Assembly (NCBI GenBank): GCA_016931915.1 | Contig: JAFGDU010000116.1 | Span: forward strand, 1 to 33,275 | Source of the DNA: Actinomycetota bacterium | GTDB lineage: Bacteria; Actinomycetota; Geothermincolia; Geothermincolales; RBG-13-55-18 | Direction: 5' to 3' | Length of the DNA: 33,275 nucleotides | In this document: in pieces, positions 6,994-15,323 of the stretch | Numbering within the stretch: position 1 is the stretch's first letter | Layout: each line of letters begins with the position of its first letter | Position numbers and translations under genes: made by a program | Notes under the pieces: generated by a model | Databases searched by the model: none | Seen by the model: the letters and a program-made list of their open reading frames with translations, nothing else | Told to the model about the DNA's origin: nothing

Positions 6994-8373
6994 TTACTGT
7001 TCCTCGGTCGGCTCCTTCTTCTCTGTTTGCTCTTTTTCCTCGCCCTTCTCGTAGCCGCCTTCCCCTTCGTCGCCGGCAGCCGTTTCCTTCGTACCTTCCG
7101 GGGGTGCGGGCGACCGCACCAGCTCTATCACCGCCCAGTAGACCACCAGCGCGATGGCGGAACCGATCACCGCCCCCGCCTTGACCTCGGGCAGGAGCAG
7201 GAGGATGAAGAGGATCAGTACCAGGCCCCCAATACGCAAGGCCATCTTGTGCGCCTCCACGAACTTGCCTACCGGCCCGGGTTCCTTCACGCCCCTGCGC
7301 CGCCGGTCCTGCCAGGCTACGAAGAGGTTCGCCGTCTTATTGCGCAGCCAGAGCGCCCACTTGTAGGGGCCGGCTACCGCGGCTCCCACGGAGACCACCA
7401 CGCCCAGGGCGAGAATGCCCGCCTGTATCTGCACCAGGTTATCGACGACCCCGGCCCAGATCACCTGTGCGGCGGTCAGGTTGGTTGGTACCTTTATCTG
7501 GTCGAGGAGGTAATTCCTGGTATAGTTTAGCCCGATCAGCGAGATGGCCATGCCTAGGGCGAGGGTGATCCCGGATACCATGAGAAATCGCCTGCGATCC
7601 GTCGATATGAGCACCGCGGCCACGAGGAAAAGGACGGCAAGTGCCGGCAGGACCCAGTTGAGGGTATCCAGGAGATGGACCAGGCCTTGGACCAGGCCCA
7701 GTTCATCGGCGGTGAAGAGCACTACCGTCCCCGCGTCCACCGGCACGGGCACTTTCTCGAGGAAGGTCAGGCCGGCATCGACCAGCCGGGCTTTCAACTC
7801 CACAAGGAGGTCCCCGATATCAAGGACGATGTCTCCCTCACCGGTCAGCTCGAGGGCGCCCTCTCCCCTGACGGTGGCCACGGCCGTGGAGTGGGCGAAG
7901 CGTAGCATCTTCTCCCATACCCAGTAGAACTGGTCGCTCTGGAGAATGGCCTTGGCCGTCCTCTGGGCCAGGGTCTCTACGCCGCTGGTAATGGGGCCGG
8001 CGATGAAGGTGATCTCGTCCGGGAGCACCCGGTCCAGCCGGTCCTGCACGTCGAGGGCTTCCACCAGCCTGGAGGCCGCTCGCTCGCTCAGCGCCTGGGC
8101 CACAGCGTCATCGCGGACGAGCGGGGCCACCGTGGCCACGAACCTGTCCGTGTCCATGAGGTAGTCGTGGCCCCAGGAGGCCGGAGTCGCCGCGATGGCC
8201 ATGATGAAGGCGAGTACCACCAGGATCCAGGCAACCAGGTTGCGCCACGGGAAGGGTTCCTTGAATTTCTTGCCTTGCAGTTCCGCCTGCAGCGCCGCCT
8301 TTTCCGCCCTCAGCCGCGTTAACTCCGCCTTCAGTTGCTCCTCAGTCTTCGCTTCGGGTCCTTCGCCGTTCAT
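6994..8373 (-). CDS. Membrane protein with large extracytoplasmic loop, actinobacterial type
   Basis: A 459-residue protein. A short coiled-coil-prone N-terminus (EEQLKAELTRLRAEKAALQAE) precedes a first membrane helix (LVAWILVVLAFIMAIAA). A roughly 170-residue extracytoplasmic region rich in short helices follows, then further membrane helices (VLPALAVLFLVAAVLI, FLMVSGITLALGMAISLIG, IQAGILALGVVVSVGAAVAG) and a last pair (ALRIGGLVLILFILLLL and VIGSAIALVVYWAVIELV). The tail is very acidic and lysine-rich. I know similar proteins from actinobacteria but no function. The ATG at 8373 is chosen over an upstream in-frame start at 8451 because GGAGGTAAGCAAG immediately precedes it. A strong terminator follows. 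Confidence 0.82.
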   Translation of the reverse strand: MNGEGPEAKTEEQLKAELTRLRAEKAALQAELQGKKFKEPFPWRNLVAWILVVLAFIMAIAATPASWGHDYLMDTDRFVATVAPLVRDDAVAQALSERAASRLVEALDVQDRLDRVLPDEITFIAGPITSGVETLAQRTAKAILQSDQFYWVWEKMLRFAHSTAVATVRGEGALELTGEGDIVLDIGDLLVELKARLVDAGLTFLEKVPVPVDAGTVVLFTADELGLVQGLVHLLDTLNWVLPALAVLFLVAAVLISTDRRRFLMVSGITLALGMAISLIGLNYTRNYLLDQIKVPTNLTAAQVIWAGVVDNLVQIQAGILALGVVVSVGAAVAGPYKWALWLRNKTANLFVAWQDRRRRGVKEPGPVGKFVEAHKMALRIGGLVLILFILLLLPEVKAGAVIGSAIALVVYWAVIELVRSPAPPEGTKETAAGDEGEGGYEKGEEKEQTEKKEPTEEQ

Positions 8374-8509
8374 CTTGCTTACCTCCGTTATCTCCCTTCC
8401 CCGCCGGATATTCCTGAATGCTTGTCCGATATGTGAAGCTTCCCGAGTCAATATCCTTCTCTCGGGCGAGAATCTCCTGCCCTCGCGAATACCGGAACAC
8501 CACAGTTGG

Positions 8510-8719
8510 TCATCTCGGCGTTGCCCTCTGCTCGCGGTCGTATCTGGAGCCCGGCTTGGCAGGTATCACCGCACCGATAAGCCAGAGAAAGGGGAAGAAG
8601 ATACCAATGATGCCGAGCGCGGTGTGACCCTTCTTAAAGGTCAGGAAGCAGATGGTGAAGAGCATCACCAGGTAGAGGACAAAGAAGAGAAACACGCTGG
8701 TCCATTCAAACGCCGTCAT
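8510..8719 (-). CDS. Small two-TM membrane protein (69 aa)
   Basis: Two hydrophobic segments (SVFLFFVLYLVMLFTICFLTF and LGIIGIFFPFLWLIGAVIP) are joined by a short basic loop KKGHTA, with a charged C-terminal tail. The GxxILGIxGIFFPxxWLIGAxxPxK pattern is common in small actinobacterial membrane proteins and resembles superinfection-immunity-type small proteins, but I assign no function. The ribosome site is weak (AAATGGGTGC). It lies between the GAP-type gene and the large membrane-protein gene, all on the minus strand. Confidence 0.7.
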   Translation of the reverse strand: MTAFEWTSVFLFFVLYLVMLFTICFLTFKKGHTALGIIGIFFPFLWLIGAVIPAKPGSRYDREQRATPR

Positions 8720-8750
8720 ATCGCACCCATTTCATCTCATCAGCCCCCTT

Positions 8751-8794
8751 AAAAAGCCGCCTCGCCCGTAGACGAATCTTCAGCTGAGGCCGGC
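8751..8794 (-). terminator. Possible terminator of the GAP-family gene
   Basis: On the minus strand GCCG-G-CCTC (8794-8786) can pair with GAGG-CGGC (8763-8756), one bulged G, followed by TTTTT (8755-8751). The stem overlaps the GAP stop codon and its loop is long (22 bases), so it is only a moderate candidate. Confidence 0.35.
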
Positions 8795-9454
8795 GATACC
8801 TTTGCCGATAAGTACGAAACCGAAAACCAGGAAGAGCACGGCCATGACCACCGCGTTATTGGCGGCCAGCCAGGTCTTCCAGCCGTTGAGCATGCCCTCG
8901 GCCTTATCGCCCGCGATCTGGTAGGTCAGGACGGGTACGGCCACGGTCAGGCTGGCGATGACGACAAAGACGAGCAGGACTATCCATGGCTGCGCGCCGC
9001 TTAATCCCGCCTGGGAGATGGTCATCGCGGCCGCCAGGATCAGGGCGAGGTTCTTGGGGTTGACGCCGGAGAGCAGGACGGCAAGGCCGAGAGACTTGCC
9101 CGCGGTAAAGGCGTCTATGCCCGCCATCCACTTCGGCATCTGCGCTTCCTCGCCCTCCTGCGGGCGTTTCCTCCACTGCCGGAAAGCTCCGAAGAGGAGC
9201 AGTAGCCCCAGGGCCAGCCTGATAGCGGCGGCGCCCTTGGAGGGACCGCTGGAGGTCCCGATGTCGGCGGAATTGCCGAGCAGTAGCACGACGGTGCCTA
9301 CGGCCGCGATGCCCAGGATCCAACCGATCAGGAAAGCCAGGGAGTTGCCCCTGGCCTTCTTGCTGAAGAGCATGAGAATAACTGCGATGATGGGCACCGG
9401 GCTGATAGCCACGCCTATGGCCAGAGGCAGGATGTCTCCTATTGCACCACCCAA
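8780..9454 (-). CDS. GAP-family (Sap-type) membrane protein
   Basis: A 224-residue polytopic membrane protein of the GAP family (Sap, sulfolipid-1-addressing protein), LysE-like in fold with about six helices. Recognisable pieces are the N-terminal LPLAIGVAISPVPIIAVILM and the mid-protein VLLSGVNPKNLALILAAAMT, whose SGxNPKN is characteristic. In mycobacteria relatives help export lipids; for this protein the cargo is unknown. The start is TTG at 9454, chosen because AAAGGAGGTCAGAAC precedes it directly. Upstream lies a META-domain remnant, then the SHOCT and DUF6325 genes on the same strand. Confidence 0.88.
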   Translation of the reverse strand: MGGAIGDILPLAIGVAISPVPIIAVILMLFSKKARGNSLAFLIGWILGIAAVGTVVLLLGNSADIGTSSGPSKGAAAIRLALGLLLLFGAFRQWRKRPQEGEEAQMPKWMAGIDAFTAGKSLGLAVLLSGVNPKNLALILAAAMTISQAGLSGAQPWIVLLVFVVIASLTVAVPVLTYQIAGDKAEGMLNGWKTWLAANNAVVMAVLFLVFGFVLIGKGIAGLS

Positions 9455-9473
9455 GTTCTGACCTCCTTTCAGT

Positions 9474-9650
9474 TCATTCGCCGACCTCGAACGAAGCGGC
9501 CAGGGCGCCTCCCTCGCGGCGCAGTTCCATCGTGTTCCCCCTGATGGTGTACACCGATGCGCTCTGCAGGGCCGCTAGGTAGGCGGTTTCCTGCTCCATA
9601 CGTATTCCGCTTCCTACGAGCTCTCCGGTTCGAACCTGACCATCAGCCCA
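9474..9650 (-). pseudogene. Remnant of a META-domain (HslJ-like) protein, C-terminal piece only
   Basis: The minus-strand frame opens after a TAA at 9653-9651 and reads through to a TGA at 9476-9474. Its product contains MEQETAYLAALQSAS, VYTIRGNTMELR and GALAASFEV, which match the C-terminal third of META-domain proteins (typical pattern MEQExAYLxAL...YxIxGxxLxLxDxxGxLxxxF). The upstream two thirds of the domain are missing: the sequence before it belongs to the end of the SHOCT gene. An ATG at 9599 could start a 41-residue peptide, but no ribosome site precedes it. I read it as the debris of a deleted gene; its end lies 20 bases before the GAP start. Confidence 0.6.
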
Positions 9651-9696
9651 TTAAACCTTCTTCCCTCGATGTCGTGGAAATCCTCCATGACGGGAT

Positions 9697-9981
9697 CTAC
9701 CCAAGGATCGCCGCCTTCTGCTGGGCGAACTCCTCCTCGCTGAGGATCCCCTGGGCCTTCAACTGTCCCAGGCGCTCGAGCTGCGCCAGCTTGTCGTCCA
9801 TGCTCTCGGCGGGTGCCGCCGCCTGCACCGGAGGTACCTGCTGTGCATGGACCTGCTGCTCTGCCTGGGAGTATGCCGACACGTTTTTCTGGGCCTGGCG
9901 GCGGTCCACCGCGTTGCGGGTCGCCGTGGCGGTGCCGGCGATGACCGCCGTGCGGGCCATGGTTCCAAGAAGTCTTGGCAT
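9697..9981 (-). CDS. SHOCT-domain protein
   Basis: A 94-residue protein. An N-terminal segment with small residues (RTAVIAGTATATRNAV) is followed by a glutamine-rich linker and a C-terminal SHOCT domain (about 62-94: DKLAQLERLGQLKAQGILSE then EEFAQQKAAIL), a short helical pair often found at protein ends and thought to mediate oligomerisation. GGAGGCGGAG precedes the ATG. It starts 11 bases after the DUF6325 stop; the pairing of these two families is frequent in actinobacteria and suggests a joint, still unknown, function. Confidence 0.88.
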   Translation of the reverse strand: MPRLLGTMARTAVIAGTATATRNAVDRRQAQKNVSAYSQAEQQVHAQQVPPVQAAAPAESMDDKLAQLERLGQLKAQGILSEEEFAQQKAAILG

Positions 9982-9992
9982 CTCCGCCTCCT

Positions 9993-10418
9993 TTACTCCA
10001 CACCCAGCTCGGCCAGGGCGTCTTCCATCATCGGGGCCGGAATGCGAAAGGTCAGGGCGACCTCCCCGCCGACCTCCTCGAGCTTATTGCGCAGACCGAT
10101 AGCCCATGTGTGCTCGATGGCCAGCGCCACTACCGCCGAACCCGGCACCATGCCCTCGATGAGGGTGTCGGCGTCGCCGGAGTCGAAAAGCCCGCTCGTC
10201 CCTGTCTCGATGAAGCCGAGGGCCGCGGCTTCTTCAGGGGGAAGGTCCTCGATGTCCAGCGTTTCGACCGCCCCATCGTCGCCCTTCGCGATCACCATGG
10301 CGTCGAGAACGCGTATGGTCCCTTCCCCGGCAAGCCTGCGCAGTTCCTCGAGCACGCTGCCATCGAACTTCGGCTCACCATACGCGATGATCAATACGTC
10401 AACAGGTCCTATTTCCAT
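9993..10418 (-). CDS. DUF6325-family protein
   Basis: A 141-residue soluble protein starting MEIGPVDVLIIAYGEPKFDG, the typical opening of DUF6325 (once grouped with DUF1269), with the conserved RVLDAMVIAKGDDG (residues about 37-50) and an E-H pair in ALAIEHTWA. Proteins of this type are small alpha/beta proteins of unknown function often found beside SHOCT proteins, as here. The ATG at 10418 is chosen over an in-frame upstream start because AGGAGGTGCGGT directly precedes it. Two direct repeats about 95-130 bases upstream may be regulator sites. Confidence 0.85.
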   Translation of the reverse strand: MEIGPVDVLIIAYGEPKFDGSVLEELRRLAGEGTIRVLDAMVIAKGDDGAVETLDIEDLPPEEAAALGFIETGTSGLFDSGDADTLIEGMVPGSAVVALAIEHTWAIGLRNKLEEVGGEVALTFRIPAPMMEDALAELGVE

Positions 10419-10511
10419 ACCGCACCTCCTGATTCTTAACAGGCATCCGCAGCCCCTGTTCAATCCTGTTGCAGACTGAAAGATTCCGTCCCTTGGGAGT
10501 ATTATTGCCAT

Positions 10512-10545
10512 ATCTCCGCATTATTAAAGCTGATCTCCGCATTAT
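10512..10545 (-). repeat. Pair of 13-bp direct repeats, 21-bp period, upstream of DUF6325
   Basis: ATCTCCGCATTAT occurs at 10512-10524 and again at 10533-10545 (minus-strand form ATAATGCGGAGAT). The 21-base period is two helical turns, placing both copies on the same DNA face, as with response-regulator boxes. They lie in the 184-base gap upstream of DUF6325-SHOCT. Confidence 0.5.
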
Positions 10546-10602
10546 CAGGCTGGAAGGTATCAGTTCCTCAACTCTCCGCACCCGGCCTGTCGAGGCTGTT
10601 TA

Positions 10603-11169
10603 TCAGGCAGCTGCCATCTTTCCAAACTTCCTGAGCTGAAATGCCTTGACGATGTCGGTGATGCCGGTGAGCAAGGCCCAGATGCCGGCGAAGACGAGCA
10701 AGGTGTAGGCCTTGGTCACGAAGAACTGGCCGGCCGCCCAGAAGCCCATGATGATCATGAGGATGCCCGAGACCAGACCCAGCCACCACAGCTCGTTCGT
10801 GTCCTTGGTAGCGAATGCCTCGATGATCCAGAATACTCCTACCAGCAGGAACAGAAAGCCCAATGAGTCCGCAAGGGCGGCGAAGGTGTTCTTGGGATAG
10901 GCGAAGGCCACGATGCTTGCGACGATGAACAGCAGCCCGAATATGACCCACAGCCACTTCCACCCCTCGGCGATATAGGAGTAGAAGATCTGCTGGATCC
11001 CGGTGAACAGAAACAGCAGGCCCACGATTATACCGATGGTCGTGAGAGACGATTCCTCGAACTGCAGGACGATCAGGGACACGATGATCCAGATGATCCC
11101 GAGTAAAAGTTCGATCTACCACAGCCTGGCGAACATACCCGCGGCCTCGCGGACTTCAGCGTCTTCCAT
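10603..11169 (-). pseudogene. HdeD-family gene with in-frame amber codon
   Basis: From ATG 11169, preceded by AAAGGAGTGGAG, the frame reads MEDAEVREAAGMFARLW, then TAG (11118-11116), then IELLLGIIWIIVSLIVLQF and the rest of a normal HdeD/DUF308 protein to 10603. Homologues usually have two aromatic residues (RLWW or similar) just before the LLLGI helix, so a TGG-to-TAG change is the simplest explanation. The total length without the stop is 188 residues, equal to the intact HdeD at 5193-5759. Translation could restart at GTG 11082 (159 residues), but no ribosome site is evident and the first helix would be damaged. It could also be a sequencing error or amber suppression. The rest of the frame is clean, so any lesion is recent. 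Confidence 0.7.
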
Positions 11170-11245
11170 CTCCACTCCTTTCCTCGAGGGCTCATCACGA
11201 TTGCGCTTTCCTGAAAGATATGGTCACGGCCGGCTTGCGGTCCGT

Positions 11246-11533
11246 TCAAACCAGGCGGTCTCGCCTGCTCTTGCTGGCCCCGCCGCTGCTGTACGAGGCG
11301 ATATCGAGAAGGACCCCCAGGACGACCCACAGCCAGCGCCAGCCGAAGACGCCCACCCCGGGCAGGTAGGCCAGGGAATAGAGCAGGGTGGTGTAGGGGA
11401 GGAAGAAAAGCCCCAGCAGCGGCCACCAGAAGGTGCTGAAGGCGCGGCTCACGTAGGGGGTGAAGACCCACACGATGAGCAAGGCGATGCGAGGCGCGAA
11501 AACCCCCACCACGGCGGCTATGCAGCAGCACAA
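11246..11533 (-). CDS. Small actinobacterial membrane protein (95 aa)
   Basis: Three hydrophobic stretches: a cysteine-led N-terminal helix (CCCIAAVVGVFAPRIALLIV), WWPLLGLFFLPYTTLLYSL, and a C-terminal WRWLWVVLGVLLDIAS followed by a basic tail. The pattern RIALLIVWxFTPxVxRAF...LLGLxFLPxTTLxY is familiar from uncharacterised actinobacterial proteins; no function is known to me. The start is TTG at 11533, supported by AAAGGAGGGG about 6 bases upstream. It precedes the amber-interrupted HdeD-type gene on the same strand (76-base gap), a likely operon. Confidence 0.72.
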   Translation of the reverse strand: MCCCIAAVVGVFAPRIALLIVWVFTPYVSRAFSTFWWPLLGLFFLPYTTLLYSLAYLPGVGVFGWRWLWVVLGVLLDIASYSSGGASKSRRDRLV

Positions 11534-11727
11534 GAAAAACCCCTCCTTTTCGGTCTCACCGGGCGGCGTGTGGCATGGGTATTGCCTCGCTCTAGCTCGA
11601 GCTTAATCCATTATTCCCCCTCCACAAGACGGCAAAACAGGAGTACGCAATCCTCGGGTGCAAGCGTAGGCGGCCGGAAGGGGTCCTCGCACTGCTCACG
11701 GCAGTCCCGGAAAAAGACGGTCATATC

Positions 11728-11756
11728 TTGAGTATCTAAGAAAAATTGGGAATAAT
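11728..11756 (+). promoter_or_regulatory. Promoter candidate for the DUF389 gene
   Basis: TTGAGT (11728-11733), a 17-base spacer, AATAAT (11751-11756). It lies about 105 bases before the DUF389 start. The remainder of the 328-base gap from 11534 shows nothing else I can name. Confidence 0.4.
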
Positions 11757-11861
11757 CATCTTGGTGCAGCGCGGGAGAACCTGGCGCGCCAGATGATTTC
11801 AGGATAAGTATCCCTTCCCCCGGCTTGTGGCCTTGGGACTGAAAATGCAGAGGTGATCCGC

Positions 11862-12863
11862 ATGAGCAAGATCGGTGAAGTCCTGCACGGCGGGGAAGTG
11901 ACGGCCGCAGATATAGAGGTGATGCAGGAGAAGCTGCTATTCGACCGTCATCCCACGCGGGACCGTTTCGTGCGTTTCTCTATCCTGCTCCTCCTCTCGG
12001 CCATCATCGCCACCTACGGCGTAGTGAGCGACTCGGTGGCCACCGTCATCGGTGCCATGATCGTAGCCCCGCTTATGACGCCCATCATGGCCGTCTCGCT
12101 CAGCGTGGTCAGCGGGGACGCGCGCAACATCGTGCGCTCGCTGCTGATAGTCGCAGGAGGAACGGTGGCGGTTATCGGTTTCGCATACCTCCTTGCGGCG
12201 GTCCTGGGCCTGATCCAGGTCGATAGCAATTCGCAGATCACCGGGCGCATCTCCCCGAGCCTCATCGATCTGATCATCGCACTGGGTTCCGGCGCTGCCG
12301 GCGCGTTTGCCACGGGGCGCGAGGACATCTCAGACGCCCTGCCGGGCGTGGCCATCGCCGTCTCCCTGGTGCCCCCGCTGGCGGTCGTGGGCATCTGCCT
12401 GTCGGCGGGTGCGTACGGGGAAGCACTCGGTGCCTTCGTCCTCTTCCTCACCAACTTCCTGGCCATCGTCATCGCCGGCCTCATCTTCTTCGCCCTCATG
12501 GGTTACGGGGGCGCGGCGCTCGATCTCAAGGGCAAGAAGGCCAAGCGCTGGGCGGTCGTGGTCATCGTCACCGCTACCTTTTTGATCATCGTGCCCCTGG
12601 GACTGGCGAGTTATCGCGCCGCCACCGAACAGGTCCTGCAGCAGAAGGCGCTGGAGGAGACCGAGGCATGGCTGGAGGGCACGGAGTACGAGGTGTTCAG
12701 TATCGAGGCGGACAGCAGGAGCGTCTATGTGATCGTGGCCGGGGAAGGAGACCTGCCCCCCTTCGAAGACCTGCTATCCGCGATAGGCGAACGGGCAGGA
12801 GACGTCACCATCGACATGAGGGTTGTCCCGGAAAGGAGTCTTCTGGGGCGTACCGGCGAATAA
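11862..12863 (+). CDS. DUF389 / TIGR00341-family membrane protein
   Basis: A 333-residue membrane protein of the DUF389 family. The diagnostic block is VIGAMIVAPLMTPIMAVSLS, followed by IALGSGAAGAFATGRED and DALPGVAIAVSLVPPLAVVG, with six or so membrane helices and a soluble C-terminal domain of about 80 residues. The family is widespread and its transport or stress role is undetermined. The ATG at 11862 is preferred to the GTG at 11853 because AGAGGTG is well placed for it. It ends 18 bases from the convergent sulfatase gene. Confidence 0.87.
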   Translation: MSKIGEVLHGGEVTAADIEVMQEKLLFDRHPTRDRFVRFSILLLLSAIIATYGVVSDSVATVIGAMIVAPLMTPIMAVSLSVVSGDARNIVRSLLIVAGGTVAVIGFAYLLAAVLGLIQVDSNSQITGRISPSLIDLIIALGSGAAGAFATGREDISDALPGVAIAVSLVPPLAVVGICLSAGAYGEALGAFVLFLTNFLAIVIAGLIFFALMGYGGAALDLKGKKAKRWAVVVIVTATFLIIVPLGLASYRAATEQVLQQKALEETEAWLEGTEYEVFSIEADSRSVYVIVAGEGDLPPFEDLLSAIGERAGDVTIDMRVVPERSLLGRTGE

Positions 12864-12881
12864 CCGGCTCCAGGACAAACC

Positions 12882-15215
12882 CTACTGCCTGTAGCGGGCC
12901 ACCCGCCAGTCGCCCCCGGGGTCGTTATGCCCGGGGCCTTCGACCCGTATCTCGACCTTTCTGATGGTGCCGGTGAACTCGAAGGGGGGTTTGTACTCCG
13001 GCCATACCGCTGAGCCCGAGTCGGAACCGACCTCCAGGCCCTCGGTGAAAGCGTAGACCGTCGGGTTGGTGTGGGGTACCTCTCCCTCTCCGACCTTGCG
13101 GCCGTTTACAAAAAGTGCCACTTTGCCTGCGAAATCCTCCGTCCTGCGGAACTCCATGCGCAGGGAAACCTCTCCCTCCGGCAACGGTTCCCCCGAGGTG
13201 ACCACGTAATGCTCGCGGGAGAGCCAGTTGGAGATGTAATGCAACCTGCCGTCCTTGATGCACAGGCTGTAACCGCCGTCCAGTCCGCCGTTGGAGACGA
13301 TGACCCCCTCGGCGCCGCCTTTGGCTATCTCCACCTCGGCGGTGATATCGTGGGAACGGTTGCGGATATCGGGGGAACCCATGCGCACCAGCCTCACCGG
13401 GTGACGGTAGGTGTAGACCTCGCGCTCCTCCAGAACGAACGGCCGCTGGTCCGAAAGGGCGTGCGCGACGATGGAGTCATCCAGGGGCAGGACCTTATAC
13501 TTGCCGGCTTCAGCCCACCAGAGGTCCAGGAGTTCGCGCACCTTCTCGGGGCGTTCCGCCGCCAGGTCGCGCATCTCGGAGAAGTCCTCGTCGATGTGGT
13601 AGAGCTCCCATACGTCCGCATCGAAATCGCCATCGTGGGCCTCCATGTCCAGCAGATTGTTCGACCACCTGAAGACGAGCGAGGGGTGCGCGGTGACCAG
13701 CTTCCAGCCGCCGGCCCACAAGGCGCGGTGGCCCAGCATCTCGAAGTACTGCACCTTCTTGGGAGTGGGAGCGGCGGCATCGTCGAAGCTGTAGGTCATG
13801 CTCTCCCCCTCCAGGGGCATCTGCGCGTAGCCGCGCACCTGGGCCGGCATCTCGATGCCGACGGCTTCCAGCAGTGTGGGCATGATGTCCACCGCGTGGT
13901 GGAACTGGGAGCGGATGGCGCCCCTATCCTTTATACAGGGAGGCCAGCGGATGATGAGGGGGTCGCGGACCCCGCCCTCGTGCACCATCTGTTTATACCA
14001 GCGGTTGGGCGTGTTGCCGGCACCCGCCCAGCCGGTCGCGTAATGGGGGTGGGTGGTGGGTCCTCCCCACTCGTCCAGCTTGTCCAGCATGAACTCCAGG
14101 GTCTCGGGCGCGAAGTTGAAGAAGCTCATCTCCGTCACCAGGCCGTCCGCCCTTCCCTCGCCGCTGGCGCCGTTGTCGGAGAGGAGGACGACCACGGTGT
14201 TTTCCATCAGCCCGGCTTGTTCCAGGAAGTCCAGCACCCTCCCGATGTGGTGGTCGGTATGGGAGAGGAAGGCGGCGTAGACCTCCATCTGCCGCCGGAA
14301 GACGCGCTTCTCGTCCTCCGACAGTCCGTCCCAGGCTCTTACGCCGGGATTGCGCGGCGGCAGCTCGGTGTTGTCGGGGACGATGCCCATCTCCTTCTGG
14401 CGCTGCAGCGTTTTTTCGCGTATGACGTCCCAGCCCTCGTCGAAGCGGCCGTAATATCTCTCTATCCACTCCCGGGGCGCATGGTGGGGGGAGTGGGTCG
14501 CGCCGGGGGCGAAATACATGAAGAAGGGCTTGGAGGGGGTCACCGCCTGCTGTTCGCTTATCCACTCGATAGCTTTGTCCGCCAGGTCCTGGTTGAGGTG
14601 ATAGCCCTCCTCCGCGCTGCGGGGTGGGTCCACACGGTGGTTGTCGTACCACAGTTCCGGCTCCCACTGGTTGGTCTCCGCCAGGAGGAAGCCGTAGAAA
14701 CGCTCGAAACCCTGTCCCAGGGGCCAGCGGTCGTAGGGGCCAGAGGCGGTGGCGTGTTCCGGCGGGACCATGTGCCACTTACCCAGGCACATGGTGTTGT
14801 AACCCCGCTCCACCAGGACCGCCGGCAGCATGGCCGCCTCCTTGGGGATGTAACCGTTATAACCGGGGTAGCCGTTGGGGAACTCCATGATCACCGCGGT
14901 CCCCACGCTGTGATGGTTGCGGCCGGTGAGCAGGCAGGCGCGGGTAGGGGTGCAGAGAGCGGTGGTGTGAAAGTTGTTGTAGCGCAGGCCGCCCGCAGCC
15001 AGGCGGTCGATGTTGGGGGTCTCGACGAGCCCGCCCAGGCCGCCGAAGCATCCCAGCTGGGCGAAGCCGGTGTCGTCGAGGACGATCATGAGCACGTTGG
15101 GCGCTGCCTCCGGCGCCCGCAGCGGCACCGGCCATGCGGGCACGGAGTCCGCCTGGGTGCGGCCGATCACTCCCGGAAACGGCTCGCCGTCTGTATATTC
15201 GATGTAGTCCGGCAT
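12882..15215 (-). CDS. Type I arylsulfatase (formylglycine-dependent)
   Basis: A 777-residue sulfatase that hydrolyses sulfate esters. The metal-binding D47-D48 (VLMIVLDDTGFAQLG), the CTPTR motif with C88 (converted to formylglycine in active enzymes), GKWH (145-148), H241 and DNGASGEG (D347, N348) are all present. The C-terminal 170 residues look like a beta-rich extension. There is no signal peptide, so it appears cytoplasmic, like the AtsA-type arylsulfatases. GGAAGGAGTGCACC precedes the ATG. It lies 108 bases downstream of a SulP transporter gene on the same strand; that gap holds a near-palindrome around GTTATAAC (15264-15271) and an A7/T7 run (15240-15246). The maturation enzyme is not in this window. 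Confidence 0.92.
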   Translation of the reverse strand: MPDYIEYTDGEPFPGVIGRTQADSVPAWPVPLRAPEAAPNVLMIVLDDTGFAQLGCFGGLGGLVETPNIDRLAAGGLRYNNFHTTALCTPTRACLLTGRNHHSVGTAVIMEFPNGYPGYNGYIPKEAAMLPAVLVERGYNTMCLGKWHMVPPEHATASGPYDRWPLGQGFERFYGFLLAETNQWEPELWYDNHRVDPPRSAEEGYHLNQDLADKAIEWISEQQAVTPSKPFFMYFAPGATHSPHHAPREWIERYYGRFDEGWDVIREKTLQRQKEMGIVPDNTELPPRNPGVRAWDGLSEDEKRVFRRQMEVYAAFLSHTDHHIGRVLDFLEQAGLMENTVVVLLSDNGASGEGRADGLVTEMSFFNFAPETLEFMLDKLDEWGGPTTHPHYATGWAGAGNTPNRWYKQMVHEGGVRDPLIIRWPPCIKDRGAIRSQFHHAVDIMPTLLEAVGIEMPAQVRGYAQMPLEGESMTYSFDDAAAPTPKKVQYFEMLGHRALWAGGWKLVTAHPSLVFRWSNNLLDMEAHDGDFDADVWELYHIDEDFSEMRDLAAERPEKVRELLDLWWAEAGKYKVLPLDDSIVAHALSDQRPFVLEEREVYTYRHPVRLVRMGSPDIRNRSHDITAEVEIAKGGAEGVIVSNGGLDGGYSLCIKDGRLHYISNWLSREHYVVTSGEPLPEGEVSLRMEFRRTEDFAGKVALFVNGRKVGEGEVPHTNPTVYAFTEGLEVGSDSGSAVWPEYKPPFEFTGTIRKVEIRVEGPGHNDPGGDWRVARYRQ

Positions 15216-15323
15216 GGTGCACTCCTTCCATTCGTACCGAAAAAAACGCCGTCGTCCTGGCCCGTTATAACCGGCACTTCTTATCTCCGCGTGATGGAAC
15301 CGTTAATTATCTGTTAATCGATC

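Noticed and set aside
15240..15290. Terminator of SulP copy 1 before the sulfatase
   Set aside because: There is a T7 run on the minus strand, but the only stem is 4 bp with a long loop; too weak to call.
13071..15317. 748-codon plus-strand frame opposite the sulfatase
   Set aside because: Antisense to a gene with all sulfatase motifs; the frame's composition (V, G, H and Q rich) has no family resemblance.
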